Assembly: GCA_945952115.1 (NCBI GenBank)
Contig: CAMFHA010000012.1
Coordinates: forward strand, 1-42,113
Direction: 5' to 3'
DNA: 42,113 bases
From: an uncultured Legionella sp.
GTDB taxonomy: Bacteria > Pseudomonadota > Gammaproteobacteria > Legionellales > Legionellaceae
Every line of letters starts with the position of its first letter. Positions within the stretch are counted from its first letter, which is position 1. Under the pieces are notes generated by a model, which worked only from the letters and a program-made list of their open reading frames with translations, was not told the DNA's origin and did not search any database. Below are positions 24,902 to 35,129 of the stretch, piece by piece. The position numbers and the translations under genes are program-made.

Positions 24902-25741
24902 ATGGGAATAAAATTTACAAAAATGCATGGTTTAGGTAATGATTTTATGGTTATTGATGGAATAAACCAAAAAATTACATTCAACAAAGAACAAATTATA
25001 GCATTAAGCAATCGTCACACGGGCATTGGCTTTGATCAGTGTTTACTTATTGAGAGAAGCACTAAGCTTGGAGTAGATTTTAACTATCGTATTTTTAACG
25101 CTGATGGGCAAGAAGTCGGGCAGTGCGGAAATGGTGCGCGCTGTTTAGCCTTATTTGCAAAACATTATGGTTTAACAAAGCAAAACCAATTAACTATAGC
25201 TACTCGAACCACAACAATGCATTTAAACATCAATAAAAATAACACGGTAACTGTTGATATGGGTATTCCAAAATTAGACCCTAAAGAAATTCCTTTACAG
25301 ATATCAGAGAAGCAATCTTTATATGAGTTACCATTAAAAAATGGTCAATCTATTGCAGTGCATAGTATTAATGTCGGTAATCCGCATGCATTATTGATTG
25401 TAGAAGATTTAGCACATGCTCCTGTGCTCCAATTAGGAGAAGAAATAAGTGTCCACTCTTATTTCCCTGAGCAAACCAATGTGGGGTTTATACAAATAAT
25501 CAATCAGGAACAAATAGCTTTGCGGGTTTATGAACGAGGTTGCGCAGAAACAAATGCCTGTGGCAGTGGAGCGGTTGCTGCTGCAGCTATTGGAAGGCTA
25601 TTTTATAATTTGGCGGAGACTATAACTGTTAAACTGCATGGAGGCGAATTAATTGTGAGTTGGCCAAATAAAGACTCTGCTATTCATTTAACTGGACCTG
25701 CATGTTTCGTTTATGAAGGAGAACTAGGAGGGTTCTTTTAA
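24902..25741 (+). CDS. dapF: Diaminopimelate epimerase
   Basis: The 279-aa protein starts MGIKFTKMHGLGNDF, the family N-terminus. The two catalytic Cys are in QCGNGARC (about residue 75) and NACGSGAVA (about residue 219), forming the thiolate pair that interconverts LL- and meso-diaminopimelate for lysine and peptidoglycan synthesis. Length is typical. Confidence 0.97.
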   Translation: MGIKFTKMHGLGNDFMVIDGINQKITFNKEQIIALSNRHTGIGFDQCLLIERSTKLGVDFNYRIFNADGQEVGQCGNGARCLALFAKHYGLTKQNQLTIATRTTTMHLNINKNNTVTVDMGIPKLDPKEIPLQISEKQSLYELPLKNGQSIAVHSINVGNPHALLIVEDLAHAPVLQLGEEISVHSYFPEQTNVGFIQIINQEQIALRVYERGCAETNACGSGAVAAAAIGRLFYNLAETITVKLHGGELIVSWPNKDSAIHLTGPACFVYEGELGGFF

Positions 25742-25801
25742 AACACTCTTGAATTTTTCTTATAAATGTTTATTCTGAATAAAATCACGACAGATTATAG
25801 C

Positions 25802-25898
25802 CTTGTTTACTAAATTTTAGATGAAGCGAAGGAGTGTACATTTGTACATAACTGAAGCTGAATGAAAATGCAACGATACATAAAGCTTAGTGGGCAAG
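25802..25898. repeat. Imperfect palindrome upstream of the 1836-aa gene
   Basis: cttgtttactaaattttaga at the left is an imperfect inverted copy of tacataaagcttagtgggcaag at the right, with tgtacatttgtaca near the centre. The central motif resembles that of the element at 415-568 (tgtacacacaagtaca), so they may be distant relatives. It separates dapF from the giant gene. Confidence 0.6.
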
Positions 25899-25923
25899 AA
25901 TATACCATTATTTAGAGGTTTAT

Positions 25924-28900
25924 ATGATAAGCGAAGCCTTGCACTCCATTATTATATCGATTAAAAATAACCCTAATGATAGTTTGCTAACACAACTAGA
26001 CCTCCTTACTCATGAAGAATTATCATTTCTTTATCAATGGATGCTAGCTAATCAATTAAAAGAAAATAGCGTTAATTATTTTAACGAATTATTTAAAAAA
26101 GAGGAAAAACAAGCACTTTTAGTTGCTTTCTTAACCAATACATTGATTGAAAATCCAGAGCATTTAATTACTTTTATTAATTATTTAAATGAATCCAATT
26201 TATTAGAACTGATAAAACAATTATTAGAAAAAATAAAAATCGATAGTTCTTTTATGAGTTCGTTACACCAAGTATTGGTTGTTTTTTGCACTAAGCTGAA
26301 TGACAATCCTAAAGCAGACGCACCTCTTCATCAGTGGAACAATAAACCTTATGCCCAAGAATTAGTTCATGCTTTAATCCAACATCCCGAATGTATTTTT
26401 AATTTAGCTAAAAAACATCGTACAGTTCATCTTTTTGTATTTACTAGCGAAAATAATTTAAAAAATTATCTTGATGATTTTCTTAATCATTCAAAAATCA
26501 ATGCAACAGAACTAAATCAATGTGCCCTTATTTGCGTAGAGCATTTTAAAAATCAACCTCAATCTCTACATACTTTTTTTGATAACCTTAGTTTATCAGA
26601 AAAAAATCGAACTGATGTAGGTAGAGATAATTTACTTAATTTAAAAAAATCTATTTGGTCTCTTCTTCATATAAATACTCCAAATAAAGAACATTCATTT
26701 AAAGAGCATTCATTTCAACATTTGTTTACCAATAAAAAAATATTAACTATTTCTCACCCTAATAAAAATTGGCAAAATGAATTTAATGCTTATCAGCAAA
26801 GTATTTGGCTAGCAAAAACAAATGACGAATTAAATGAAGATTATTCAGAAGATCGATTAAGTGAAATTCTTGCACACTCCATTGAACTTACTACTAGCTC
26901 CAATTGGCAAAAAGCAAGTGCTTGGTTAAAAAAACAAGAAAGAACAGCACAATTAAATTTTTTAAAAAACCTTATTCGAAAAAACGCTAGCTTTCTTTTT
27001 AACCAACAGGCCTACCAATTAATAAAGCAAGCAAACCTATCAAACAAACAATTAGAGATGTTTAATGAAGAAGAATTAAGCTGGCTCGTACGCTACGGTA
27101 ATACTAAAGAACAAGAAACATGGTTAGCTTTAGCTCAACAAGGCCACCAAGAGAAACGGTTTAACTTAGGATTATTTTTCTGCGCTTTACCAGACGATCC
27201 TTTTTTACTTGAAGAAATAACAAGCAAGGATTTATTTTCAAACCCTACTGTTTTGGCTTTGCTCTTTGCAGAGTTGCATAATAAACCTGAAAATAAGACT
27301 CATTTACACAGCCTTCTTCCTCTTATAAAAAACACCGATCAACTTTGGGTGAGAAGTTTTCTTAATGAAATAATTCATTTAATCAAAACGGCCAATAATA
27401 ATTTAGTATTACTGTCTCTTATTAATAAATTAATTCTCGATCCTGAAACAGCACTTAATGCAACAGAAGAGAAAGATCAAGATATTTTAAATCATTATTT
27501 AAGCTTACTTAATTCATTAATAGACGCCGCAAAAAAGGAAACTGATAAAACCGAATTAAAACAATTAATGCTTAATGTAATTTCTACTTTAAATCAAAGA
27601 AATGAACAATGGGCTAAAATAATTTTTGATCATCCCGCTTTTAGTGCGCTGTGCATTCTCCTAGCAAACAACACCAATACATTTGAATTATCTAATCCTT
27701 TAACTAATTTTTTCTTAAACCCAGCTATTAGCCAATTAAATGCTAAAGCTCACACGAACCCAGATATTCAAAAATATATATATAATTTGTTATTATTATC
27801 CCCACCTAATTTAGCTCTGCAACAATTTTTAGTTCTATCTAATTACTTATCTAGTGAAAACAAGCTTGCTTTAATCCGGGCCACTTTGTCTCAACCTACT
27901 CGCCTAAATCTATATGATATACAATTAACTAATCTAGCTAATTGTATTTTTAGCGAGGAGGATCAGCAGTTACTAGAGCAAATTATGGAAGAAAAAAACT
28001 ATAAACTACCTCTTTATTTTGAACAGCTACCCGCTATTAAATTTACCAAAAACAGTTATCTATATAAAAAAATAAAAGAGGCGGCTCTTAATGGGTCTCT
28101 TAATCATGAATCGACTCTCAATCAATTTTACTTTTTAGAATACAGCTATCAACAAGATGAAAAAAATAATCATGCGCGATTACAAGAATTGGTAAAGCAA
28201 GCCGCCCATATCCCTACTGAGATTTTTGCTCAAATAATTAATTCTTATATACCTTCTTTTGCTAAACAAGAAAATGACGCTCTCTTTTTTTTACAAACTA
28301 TTGAAACTTGTTTAAAGGAACCCTCTTTAAAACTACTCAATCAATTAGACAAAACAACCATTAACTTAATTATTAATACCGCTTTACTCCAGCCTGACGC
28401 TTATCTTTATTTGCTTGAATTGTTGCTCTATTCAAACTCTAGTGAACTCTGTCAGGATTTAATACAAACCAAGATTAATAATCTAATCAAGAGCTCAACA
28501 GAAATAGAGAATGCTTGCTTTAATCAGTTGACTGTTAACCAGTTAAAACAGCTCGAAACATCACCATTGGCTTTAGTTTTATCATTACACCGTTTAATTT
28601 ATTTTGCAAAACCAAATAAAGAATATCTTTCTTTCTTAAACGCAGAAACTGATCCTCAAAAACTCTATAGTAAAAAGCTTTTTTGTTCTCTGGCGAGCTT
28701 ATATCAACATTTAAATAACCTAGATGCTCTTCAACCGGACTTAAACCCTATTCTCTCCTGGCTTATCAATTATGGGGAAACTCATCTTGAACAGTATTTA
28801 ACAACAATGGAAAGTTTCGAGCAAGATAGGGATATAAAAGAACCTTTGGTATTTTTTCATTGGCTTCGCTGGAAAAATACTCTTTATATGAACGTGTATA

Positions 28901-31434
28901 ATAAAAATATTCTACCACAAGCTTTTTTCGACTGGCTAAATAACTATAATACAGAACAAGTTGAAACAGGCGCTCATTTAAAAGCTGTTTTAGATACTGC
29001 AAAAGAAACCAATCAAATACGCTCACTTTTGTCCTACACACTCCAACATAAAGAGAGTTTAAGCGAAGCTCAGATACTTTGGTTCAGTGAACAAATTCTC
29101 TCTTATTCTGAAAATGAGCCTGGTTTATTAGCCACCATAGTCGATTTGAATTCCTGTTCATCCTTATTTGCACTATTTAAAAAGGCTGAGGGCTCTCAAT
29201 TCGCTTTGTTAAAAATCGCTCTAGAAAAAGAAAATTATTGGCAAACACTTTTAGAAAATAATGAAGAAAAAACTACCTTTATCAAGCAACTCGCCCTTCA
29301 AAGTTTTTCAGCAGATCAACTAATTGAACTAATACAATGCACAAAAAACAAACTAATTAAAGAGCAACTTATTCTCTTTTTCTTATCGCAAAGTCATTAT
29401 TTAACTAATTTACAAGAACAATCAAGCTTAGAACAACTAAACAATATAGAACAACACAGCCCTTCTCGTCTAAATGGTTTAGTGCAACAAATAAATACTA
29501 GCTCCTTAACCAAGGAACAAATTCAAGGTTTATCGTCCGAAGCGGCTTTAAGCATCTTATGTTGTGTTACTCATTTTTCTAATCTTACTGTAACGCAAGT
29601 TCAACAATTATTAGCGCAAATACCTCAACTCAACATCCTTCATTATTGGCTAAATCATTACGCAGCGATGCCTAATGGGTTTTTCCTTTTTGCTCATTTT
29701 ATGAATAGCGCTGAATCAGAAGTTGTTAATATAATAAAAAATTCATCGGATAAAACGCAAAAATGGTGCGCACGTACACTTCTTGATCATCTGGAGCTTT
29801 TTAATAAAGATAATCCTCTAGTACAAGCAAATTACAGTGAAGAATATTTAATTCTGGCATTAAAAAAATATCTTCATGGCCATACCCATTCCAATTATAT
29901 TTACTTTATTAACCAAGCTACTTCCAGTTTATTAAATCAAAATCATGTTTTTTCTTTAGAAGCAACTCAACTACTTATTAGCTTGCATGGTGATCCACAA
30001 TTTAAAGAACTAACTCAAACTACAGCCTATTTAATAAACTATAATTTAAAAATACATGCTGAAAAGGCTTCTATTGAGCTATTTTATGAAGGAACTCATC
30101 CTAATATCAGCACTATGGTTCAATTGATTCCCGTAAAACCTAAATTACCAGAAACTGAAAAGCCTCTAAGCACTCTATCTCAATTACTCGCGCCTCTTCA
30201 ATTAGACATTGAACAATCGGCACCACTACTTCCTCATGATCATCCATTAATTGATGCAGTGGCTGCGGCGACAACTTATATCAGTGCTTTTGATTATTTT
30301 TTAATCTACTACAAAGGCAATCCACGAGCATTACAAAACATCTTGCAACATTATTTAACTTTTTATATTCAAGAAACAAAAAGCCGCTCTCTTAAAGAAC
30401 TATATAACATCAGCACTTTAATGACACGACAAGAATTAGCTCCTGAGCTAAGACAGTTAATTTATGATAATTTTTTAAAATATCCTAGCTTATATGATGA
30501 ACATATAAGCTATTGCCTATTTTTATTTAATCCCCAAAACACAGTCCAACACTTTGGTTTAAGGGGCACGGTAGAGAGTTATAAACTAGTTATTAATTTA
30601 TGCACCACCGCACTCAAAAAATTAGACCCCAAAATTCATGCGGAAATTATTCATATGGCTAATACTGCGCTCTTTGAAGCAAAAACTGAATTAGCTTTCG
30701 CAGAAGATAACAATTTATTTTCTCGTTTATTTAGACGCATTATACGCTGTTGGTATTATAATTGGACTGGTTTTTTTATACCAAAGTCTCCTGTTTATGT
30801 TTGTCCTAATGAACAAGCTAAAAAACCAGAACCGGAAGTTGAAGCATATTCTTCAGAGCAAATAAATTATTACTCTATACAAGAGTTGCCCGTTTTATTA
30901 GAAGCGCTCAAAAAAGAAAATAATTTATCTAAATTGAACGAATTACTGATCGCTTTAAACCAATGGGAGTTCAAAAAGCAAAAATCAGAAGAAATAAAAA
31001 TTCGACAAGAATTACATCATTTATTGCATAAGCTTTTACAAGCTAGCGAACAAGACGCTAAACTTTTATCTTGGTTACAAGAAAATCAAGCTCCTTTAAT
31101 TATCAATCGCTTTCATTTGCTAGAGTTATTTTTAGCGAACAATCAACAAGAAGAAGCATTGATTTTTTTAAAAGAAAGCAATGAAGACTCGCCTTATCTT
31201 CATTATTTAATCCAAGAGCTAGAAACGCCAATGCCTACTACTAATACAACACCAATAGCTATAAAAAGCGCTGAACCTACGAGCTCTGTAATCAATACAG
31301 CTGCTTCTTTAGCTCAATCAACATGGACTTGGGTAAGCGCTTTTTCTTTCTTTGGAGCACCACCAATTAAAGAGTCGATAGTAAATATAATAGAAAACAA
31401 TCAAAGCGCAAAAGCTTCGATGAGTGGAGTTTAG
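25924..31434 (+). CDS. Giant 1836-aa helical orphan protein, candidate effector
   Basis: No domain is recognised. The protein is Leu-, Asn- and Gln-rich and reads as almost continuous amphipathic helices, so an alpha-solenoid scaffold (HEAT-like or similar) is plausible, without a definable repeat consensus by eye. There is no signal peptide. Near residues 1600-1615 a hydrophobic aromatic block (RCWYYNWTGFF) breaks the pattern, and near 1800 another (TWTWVSAFSFFGAP). The tail is polar (NNQSAKASMSGV). TAGAGG about 5-10 bases before the ATG supports the start. Such large orphans next to core genes are typical of Dot/Icm effectors in Legionella; this is inference. Confidence 0.62.
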   Translation: MISEALHSIIISIKNNPNDSLLTQLDLLTHEELSFLYQWMLANQLKENSVNYFNELFKKEEKQALLVAFLTNTLIENPEHLITFINYLNESNLLELIKQLLEKIKIDSSFMSSLHQVLVVFCTKLNDNPKADAPLHQWNNKPYAQELVHALIQHPECIFNLAKKHRTVHLFVFTSENNLKNYLDDFLNHSKINATELNQCALICVEHFKNQPQSLHTFFDNLSLSEKNRTDVGRDNLLNLKKSIWSLLHINTPNKEHSFKEHSFQHLFTNKKILTISHPNKNWQNEFNAYQQSIWLAKTNDELNEDYSEDRLSEILAHSIELTTSSNWQKASAWLKKQERTAQLNFLKNLIRKNASFLFNQQAYQLIKQANLSNKQLEMFNEEELSWLVRYGNTKEQETWLALAQQGHQEKRFNLGLFFCALPDDPFLLEEITSKDLFSNPTVLALLFAELHNKPENKTHLHSLLPLIKNTDQLWVRSFLNEIIHLIKTANNNLVLLSLINKLILDPETALNATEEKDQDILNHYLSLLNSLIDAAKKETDKTELKQLMLNVISTLNQRNEQWAKIIFDHPAFSALCILLANNTNTFELSNPLTNFFLNPAISQLNAKAHTNPDIQKYIYNLLLLSPPNLALQQFLVLSNYLSSENKLALIRATLSQPTRLNLYDIQLTNLANCIFSEEDQQLLEQIMEEKNYKLPLYFEQLPAIKFTKNSYLYKKIKEAALNGSLNHESTLNQFYFLEYSYQQDEKNNHARLQELVKQAAHIPTEIFAQIINSYIPSFAKQENDALFFLQTIETCLKEPSLKLLNQLDKTTINLIINTALLQPDAYLYLLELLLYSNSSELCQDLIQTKINNLIKSSTEIENACFNQLTVNQLKQLETSPLALVLSLHRLIYFAKPNKEYLSFLNAETDPQKLYSKKLFCSLASLYQHLNNLDALQPDLNPILSWLINYGETHLEQYLTTMESFEQDRDIKEPLVFFHWLRWKNTLYMNVYNKNILPQAFFDWLNNYNTEQVETGAHLKAVLDTAKETNQIRSLLSYTLQHKESLSEAQILWFSEQILSYSENEPGLLATIVDLNSCSSLFALFKKAEGSQFALLKIALEKENYWQTLLENNEEKTTFIKQLALQSFSADQLIELIQCTKNKLIKEQLILFFLSQSHYLTNLQEQSSLEQLNNIEQHSPSRLNGLVQQINTSSLTKEQIQGLSSEAALSILCCVTHFSNLTVTQVQQLLAQIPQLNILHYWLNHYAAMPNGFFLFAHFMNSAESEVVNIIKNSSDKTQKWCARTLLDHLELFNKDNPLVQANYSEEYLILALKKYLHGHTHSNYIYFINQATSSLLNQNHVFSLEATQLLISLHGDPQFKELTQTTAYLINYNLKIHAEKASIELFYEGTHPNISTMVQLIPVKPKLPETEKPLSTLSQLLAPLQLDIEQSAPLLPHDHPLIDAVAAATTYISAFDYFLIYYKGNPRALQNILQHYLTFYIQETKSRSLKELYNISTLMTRQELAPELRQLIYDNFLKYPSLYDEHISYCLFLFNPQNTVQHFGLRGTVESYKLVINLCTTALKKLDPKIHAEIIHMANTALFEAKTELAFAEDNNLFSRLFRRIIRCWYYNWTGFFIPKSPVYVCPNEQAKKPEPEVEAYSSEQINYYSIQELPVLLEALKKENNLSKLNELLIALNQWEFKKQKSEEIKIRQELHHLLHKLLQASEQDAKLLSWLQENQAPLIINRFHLLELFLANNQQEEALIFLKESNEDSPYLHYLIQELETPMPTTNTTPIAIKSAEPTSSVINTAASLAQSTWTWVSAFSFFGAPPIKESIVNIIENNQSAKASMSGV

Positions 31435-31499
31435 CTAACTAAATGATAGTAAAGCAAACATGATAACAACTAAAAATTAATTTTTATGGGGCTATTTGT

Positions 31500-32528
31500 A
31501 TGTTCAAGCAGATAAAAATAAATTTAGATAATGAGTACAGTATTGATGCTGTTTATGAAGCAGTTGATATCGCCATAAGAATTTGGAAAGGCCTAACACC
31601 TATTGGAAAAGCCAGACTAACCACAGACCACGTAGATGTTACCTGAATAACAATTATTCAAATAGATGATGAATTTGTAAATACTAAATTTAATGATCAA
31701 TATACTCTTGGCGAAATCACGCTTAAATTTCTTATGAAATTTCCAAACCTTGTCAGGAAACCTGAATTTCGTTTTATATTAGATGCTCCAGATAATTTAA
31801 AAAATATCATTTATAAGCATCATTTTGATAACGGTGAAGATTCAAATCTAAAAAACGATATATTAATTCGTACAAAGAATATAGTGCCAGAAAAAAATGC
31901 AAACCCAGAAAATATTTGTTTTACTCAATCTATTAACGATGAAAGCTTACCGAAATTGCTAGATTTGTTAAATAAAAATGCATATTGGCAAGCACATTTA
32001 ACGTTAGATCGATTAAAGCTTCTAATAAAAAATTCGCATTGCTTCTTTGCATTTTCTGATGCTAATGAAATTGTAGGGTTTTCACGTGTGCTTACAAATT
32101 ATACTAGCTTTGCATCCTTATGGGATGTAGTTATAGATGAACAATATCGTGGGAAAGGTATTGGCATTTTATTGATGCATAATATATTTTCAGATAAAAC
32201 ATTATGTAACATAGATAATTGGGTTTTATTTACTGATACAGCCAAAGGGTTATATAGAAAGTTTGGTTTTGTTTCAGAAGGAGAATTATCCGATCGCAAG
32301 CTGGTTCATAAATTACGGCTCCAAGAATCAAATCCAGCTTATATGTCTGCGTTAATTCAAATAATGGCCAACAACAAGCCAATTAATCTAAATATCGAAC
32401 AAATCTTTGCGTTTCTATTTGGTAAACAAGGAAAGCGAGCCAATCTACCTATTTTTTGGAATGAAATATCACAGGTTAATGAATCCATTCTCTCCAACGA
32501 TGAGCAATCAATCAATTTTTTAGCTTAA
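31500..32528 (+). pseudogene. GNAT acetyltransferase gene interrupted by an in-frame TGA
   Basis: A frame with a good start (GGGG eleven bases before ATG at 31500) encodes 48 residues (MFKQIKINLDNEYSIDAVYE...) and meets TGA at 31644-31646. The same frame continues open from there to 32528, without any gap. The downstream part contains a GNAT domain with the acetyl-CoA loop VIDEQYRGKGIGILLMH and YRKFGF. An internal ATG at 31734 gives a 264-aa product but has no evident ribosome site. The simplest reading is one gene of about 342 codons with a nonsense change; the 264-aa form might still be made. Substrate unknown. Confidence 0.65.
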
Positions 32529-32692
32529 TATAAAACTCATAATTGAGGTTCATGATAGTATATTAGGCTTTTTTGAAAACTGCTATTAATGCGTCAATAG
32601 ACGTTCCTGGATAAATTTAATATTCATTAACAAGTTGATTTCTATATTTCTCTACATCTAAAATTAAGTATATCTCTAGTAAAGGAGCAAGG

Positions 32693-32986
32693 ATGGACGA
32701 GAAAAGAAAATTTTTTCGCATTAAGAATAAAGGTGAAATTCAAGCACATTTTGATAATCAGTTACTACAGGTACGCGATATCTCTGCTTCTAGTGCAGCT
32801 GTTGTTACTGATCTTATTCTTCCTCAAACAGGGATAATTGAATTAAAAATTAATCTTTTTGTTATTAACATGAACTATGAGTTACTTAAAAAAAGGGGCG
32901 ATAACACTATTGTAATTTTTAACAATGAATATCAGGTTGAAAAATTACTTGTTGTTTTAAAAAATTTACGTGATGAACAGTCATAG
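32693..32986 (+). CDS. PilZ-like small protein
   Basis: The 97-aa protein begins MDEKRKFFRIK, with an R-x3-R motif (RKFFR), and has VRDISASSAAV about 30 residues later, resembling the D-x-S-x-x-G motif of PilZ c-di-GMP receptors but with Ser for Gly. Length and the beta-rich pattern fit a single PilZ domain. AAAGGAG eight bases upstream is a strong ribosome site. Binding of c-di-GMP is plausible but the altered second motif lowers confidence. Confidence 0.6.
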   Translation: MDEKRKFFRIKNKGEIQAHFDNQLLQVRDISASSAAVVTDLILPQTGIIELKINLFVINMNYELLKKRGDNTIVIFNNEYQVEKLLVVLKNLRDEQS

Positions 32987-33022
32987 TTCACAGGGATAGA
33001 GTCTTGGTAATAAAGCACGCAC

Positions 33023-33892
33023 CTAAAGTTTCCAGCGCTTATGCATCCAATTCCACTGTGCTGGATTCGCTAAAATAATACGCTCTAATGCTTTATTATA
33101 AGCAAGAGTATTTTGATATAAAGATTCTTGTGTGGATCCATAATCTTGCCAATGAATGGGTTTCTGGAACTCTAAAACATGTTGGCCATTAGACAAACGA
33201 TATCCTGCTGCAGGAATAACAGGAACACCTGTATGACGAGCCAAAGTTGCTAAACTACGGTAAGTACCTGCTTTTTTACCAAAAAACTCTACTGGGATGC
33301 CATCTCGATTTACTAAAGAAGCATGTTGATCTAAAACGAAAATCACGGCATGATTTTGCTCTAAGGCCGCACATACTTTATCTAAAGAGTTTTTCTTTGG
33401 AATGACATTAAGACCTGCATTATAATAATTTTTAAAGACCAAGCGCTCTAATGCTTTAAAACGCAATGTGCGTCTTATAAAATGGAATTGCCCTTTAAAT
33501 TCCTTAAAATTAAGAACCCCACCTAAAGGTGCAAACTCCCAATTACCAAAATGTCCTGTTACTACCAAAACCCCTTTATTTTGAGCCACCACTGAAAGCA
33601 TATGCTCATGACCCATTACTTTAACTCGGTTTCTTAATGCATCTTCTTTGATAAACCGTAATTGCATGGTCTCTTTAAAAGAAGTGGCTAAATGAGAATA
33701 ATAAGCTTTAGCCAAATAAATTTTTTCGTGAGGAGTTAGTTGTTCGCCAAAAACCTGATTAATATTAGCTAAAACTAAGCGTCGCCGATAAGGAATAAAT
33801 CGATAAAGAAAGCGACCAGCCCAACTAACTGGAAGATTATTAATTTTTTGAGCTAGTTCCCTATTCACAAGCTTTAAACGCCAAACAAACAT
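33023..33892 (-). CDS. Lipid A acyltransferase, LpxL/LpxXL-like
   Basis: The 289-aa protein is a lysophospholipid-type acyltransferase with the catalytic H-x4-E motif in VVTGHFGNWEF (residues about 113-118) and the FVLDQHAS and EFFGKKAGT blocks common to HtrB/LpxL. It overlaps the last gene of the ketosynthase cluster by 32 bases. In rhizobia the equivalent LpxXL transfers a very-long-chain hydroxyacyl group from AcpXL to lipid A; the gene neighbourhood here argues for that role over general lauroyl transfer. Confidence 0.85.
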   Translation of the reverse strand: MFVWRLKLVNRELAQKINNLPVSWAGRFLYRFIPYRRRLVLANINQVFGEQLTPHEKIYLAKAYYSHLATSFKETMQLRFIKEDALRNRVKVMGHEHMLSVVAQNKGVLVVTGHFGNWEFAPLGGVLNFKEFKGQFHFIRRTLRFKALERLVFKNYYNAGLNVIPKKNSLDKVCAALEQNHAVIFVLDQHASLVNRDGIPVEFFGKKAGTYRSLATLARHTGVPVIPAAGYRLSNGQHVLEFQKPIHWQDYGSTQESLYQNTLAYNKALERIILANPAQWNWMHKRWKL

Positions 33893-35129
33893 TCATACTA
33901 GCAAAACCCCGATTAATCATTAATGCATAATTTGTTTTTATCTCTTGATGATCGGCACTTAAAGAAAGAGAGCCACAAGTAGAGGCTTTTTTATCTAAAT
34001 TAGCTATCCCTGGTGCACAACGATGTTCTAAAGCATATGTTGTCATCACTGCATCTACTATACCCGAAGCACATAACGTATGTCCCATAGACCATTTAAA
34101 TGCAGTCATGGGCGTTTCAGCAAATACAGCTTCAATAGCAGAAGCTTCACTATTATCTGACTTTATATTGCCATTACCATGGGCAACAATTAAACCAATA
34201 TCTTGTTCGGTTAAACCGATAGTATGTATTGCATCTCTTAATAAAGAAGCAAGATGCTCTCCTTCTGCTTCTAGAGAAAAAAGGCCCTGCCCTTCGCTTG
34301 CACCCAATCCGCCTAGAATCTCTCCATAACAGTGAGCATTACGTGCTTTGACACTTGCTTCGCTTTCTAAAACCAAAGCGGCAGCACCATCTGCCAAAAT
34401 AGTACCATCATGAGCTTGCTCAAAGGGCTTTAAATGATTCTCACTTAAAACACCTAATTGCTCATAGTAAAACATGGCTTGTGGTTCAACTCCCATGTCA
34501 TAAGCTACAACCACTGCTCTATCTGCTTGTCCAGTTTTAATGGCGTGATAAGCCTCTAAAATTGCTTGAGCTCCTCCAACAGCATGATTGGTTATATTAT
34601 GATTAGGGCCTTTAAAACCATAAGTGATCCCTGTATAAGCTAAAACATTATTAGGTAAAATTCGAAGTAACCACATAGGATGAACTTCATCAAACAACTG
34701 CTCAGCAAATGCTTGCATAGTGCCTTGGGTTTTAGCCAATAGAGGTAAAAAATCATATTGTTGAAAATATTTATTTCCAGGAGAGCCCACATAAACAGCT
34801 GTTTGCTCATTAAACGAATCAGCAGAAGCTAGGCTATCTCTGTAAGTAAGCATCTCACTGTGTTCAACTGCTTTTATTGCCGCATGAATCCCCATAACAT
34901 CTTGACGTGAAATTACTTTAATTAATTTACGATCAGGCAACATTTTAGCCGCTTGAAAATTCTTTAACTCTCCGCCCAAATGACAAGACCACTGCCCTAT
35001 ATCCCATCCTTCAATAGTATCAATACCCGAATGACCGGTTAATAAAGAATTCCATGTCTCATCTGCATTAGCTCCAGAGGCAGTTAACGCACTACGTCCT
35101 GTAATAAATACTCGGTTTTCCTTAGTCAT
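33861..35129 (-). CDS. Ketosynthase-like protein lacking the catalytic Cys
   Basis: The 422-aa protein has the FabF/KAS II fold, with VAHGNGN (His) and WSMGHTLCASG (His) retained. Where the neighbouring ketosynthase has HTACASGGQ, this one reads TNHAVGGAQ (Ala183 by ungapped alignment), so the nucleophilic Cys is missing. This resembles chain-length-factor (KS-beta) subunits, which pair with an active ketosynthase. It adjoins the active enzyme gene (stop of one next to start of the other). The partner role is inferred from this pairing. Confidence 0.82.
   Translation of the reverse strand: MTKENRVFITGRSALTASGANADETWNSLLTGHSGIDTIEGWDIGQWSCHLGGELKNFQAAKMLPDRKLIKVISRQDVMGIHAAIKAVEHSEMLTYRDSLASADSFNEQTAVYVGSPGNKYFQQYDFLPLLAKTQGTMQAFAEQLFDEVHPMWLLRILPNNVLAYTGITYGFKGPNHNITNHAVGGAQAILEAYHAIKTGQADRAVVVAYDMGVEPQAMFYYEQLGVLSENHLKPFEQAHDGTILADGAAALVLESEASVKARNAHCYGEILGGLGASEGQGLFSLEAEGEHLASLLRDAIHTIGLTEQDIGLIVAHGNGNIKSDNSEASAIEAVFAETPMTAFKWSMGHTLCASGIVDAVMTTYALEHRCAPGIANLDKKASTCGSLSLSADHQEIKTNYALMINRGFASMNVCLAFKACE

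Noticed and set aside
28766..29041. 91-codon minus-strand frame inside the giant gene
   Set aside because: It is antisense to an uninterrupted 5.5-kb coding frame with no promoter or ribosome site of its own.
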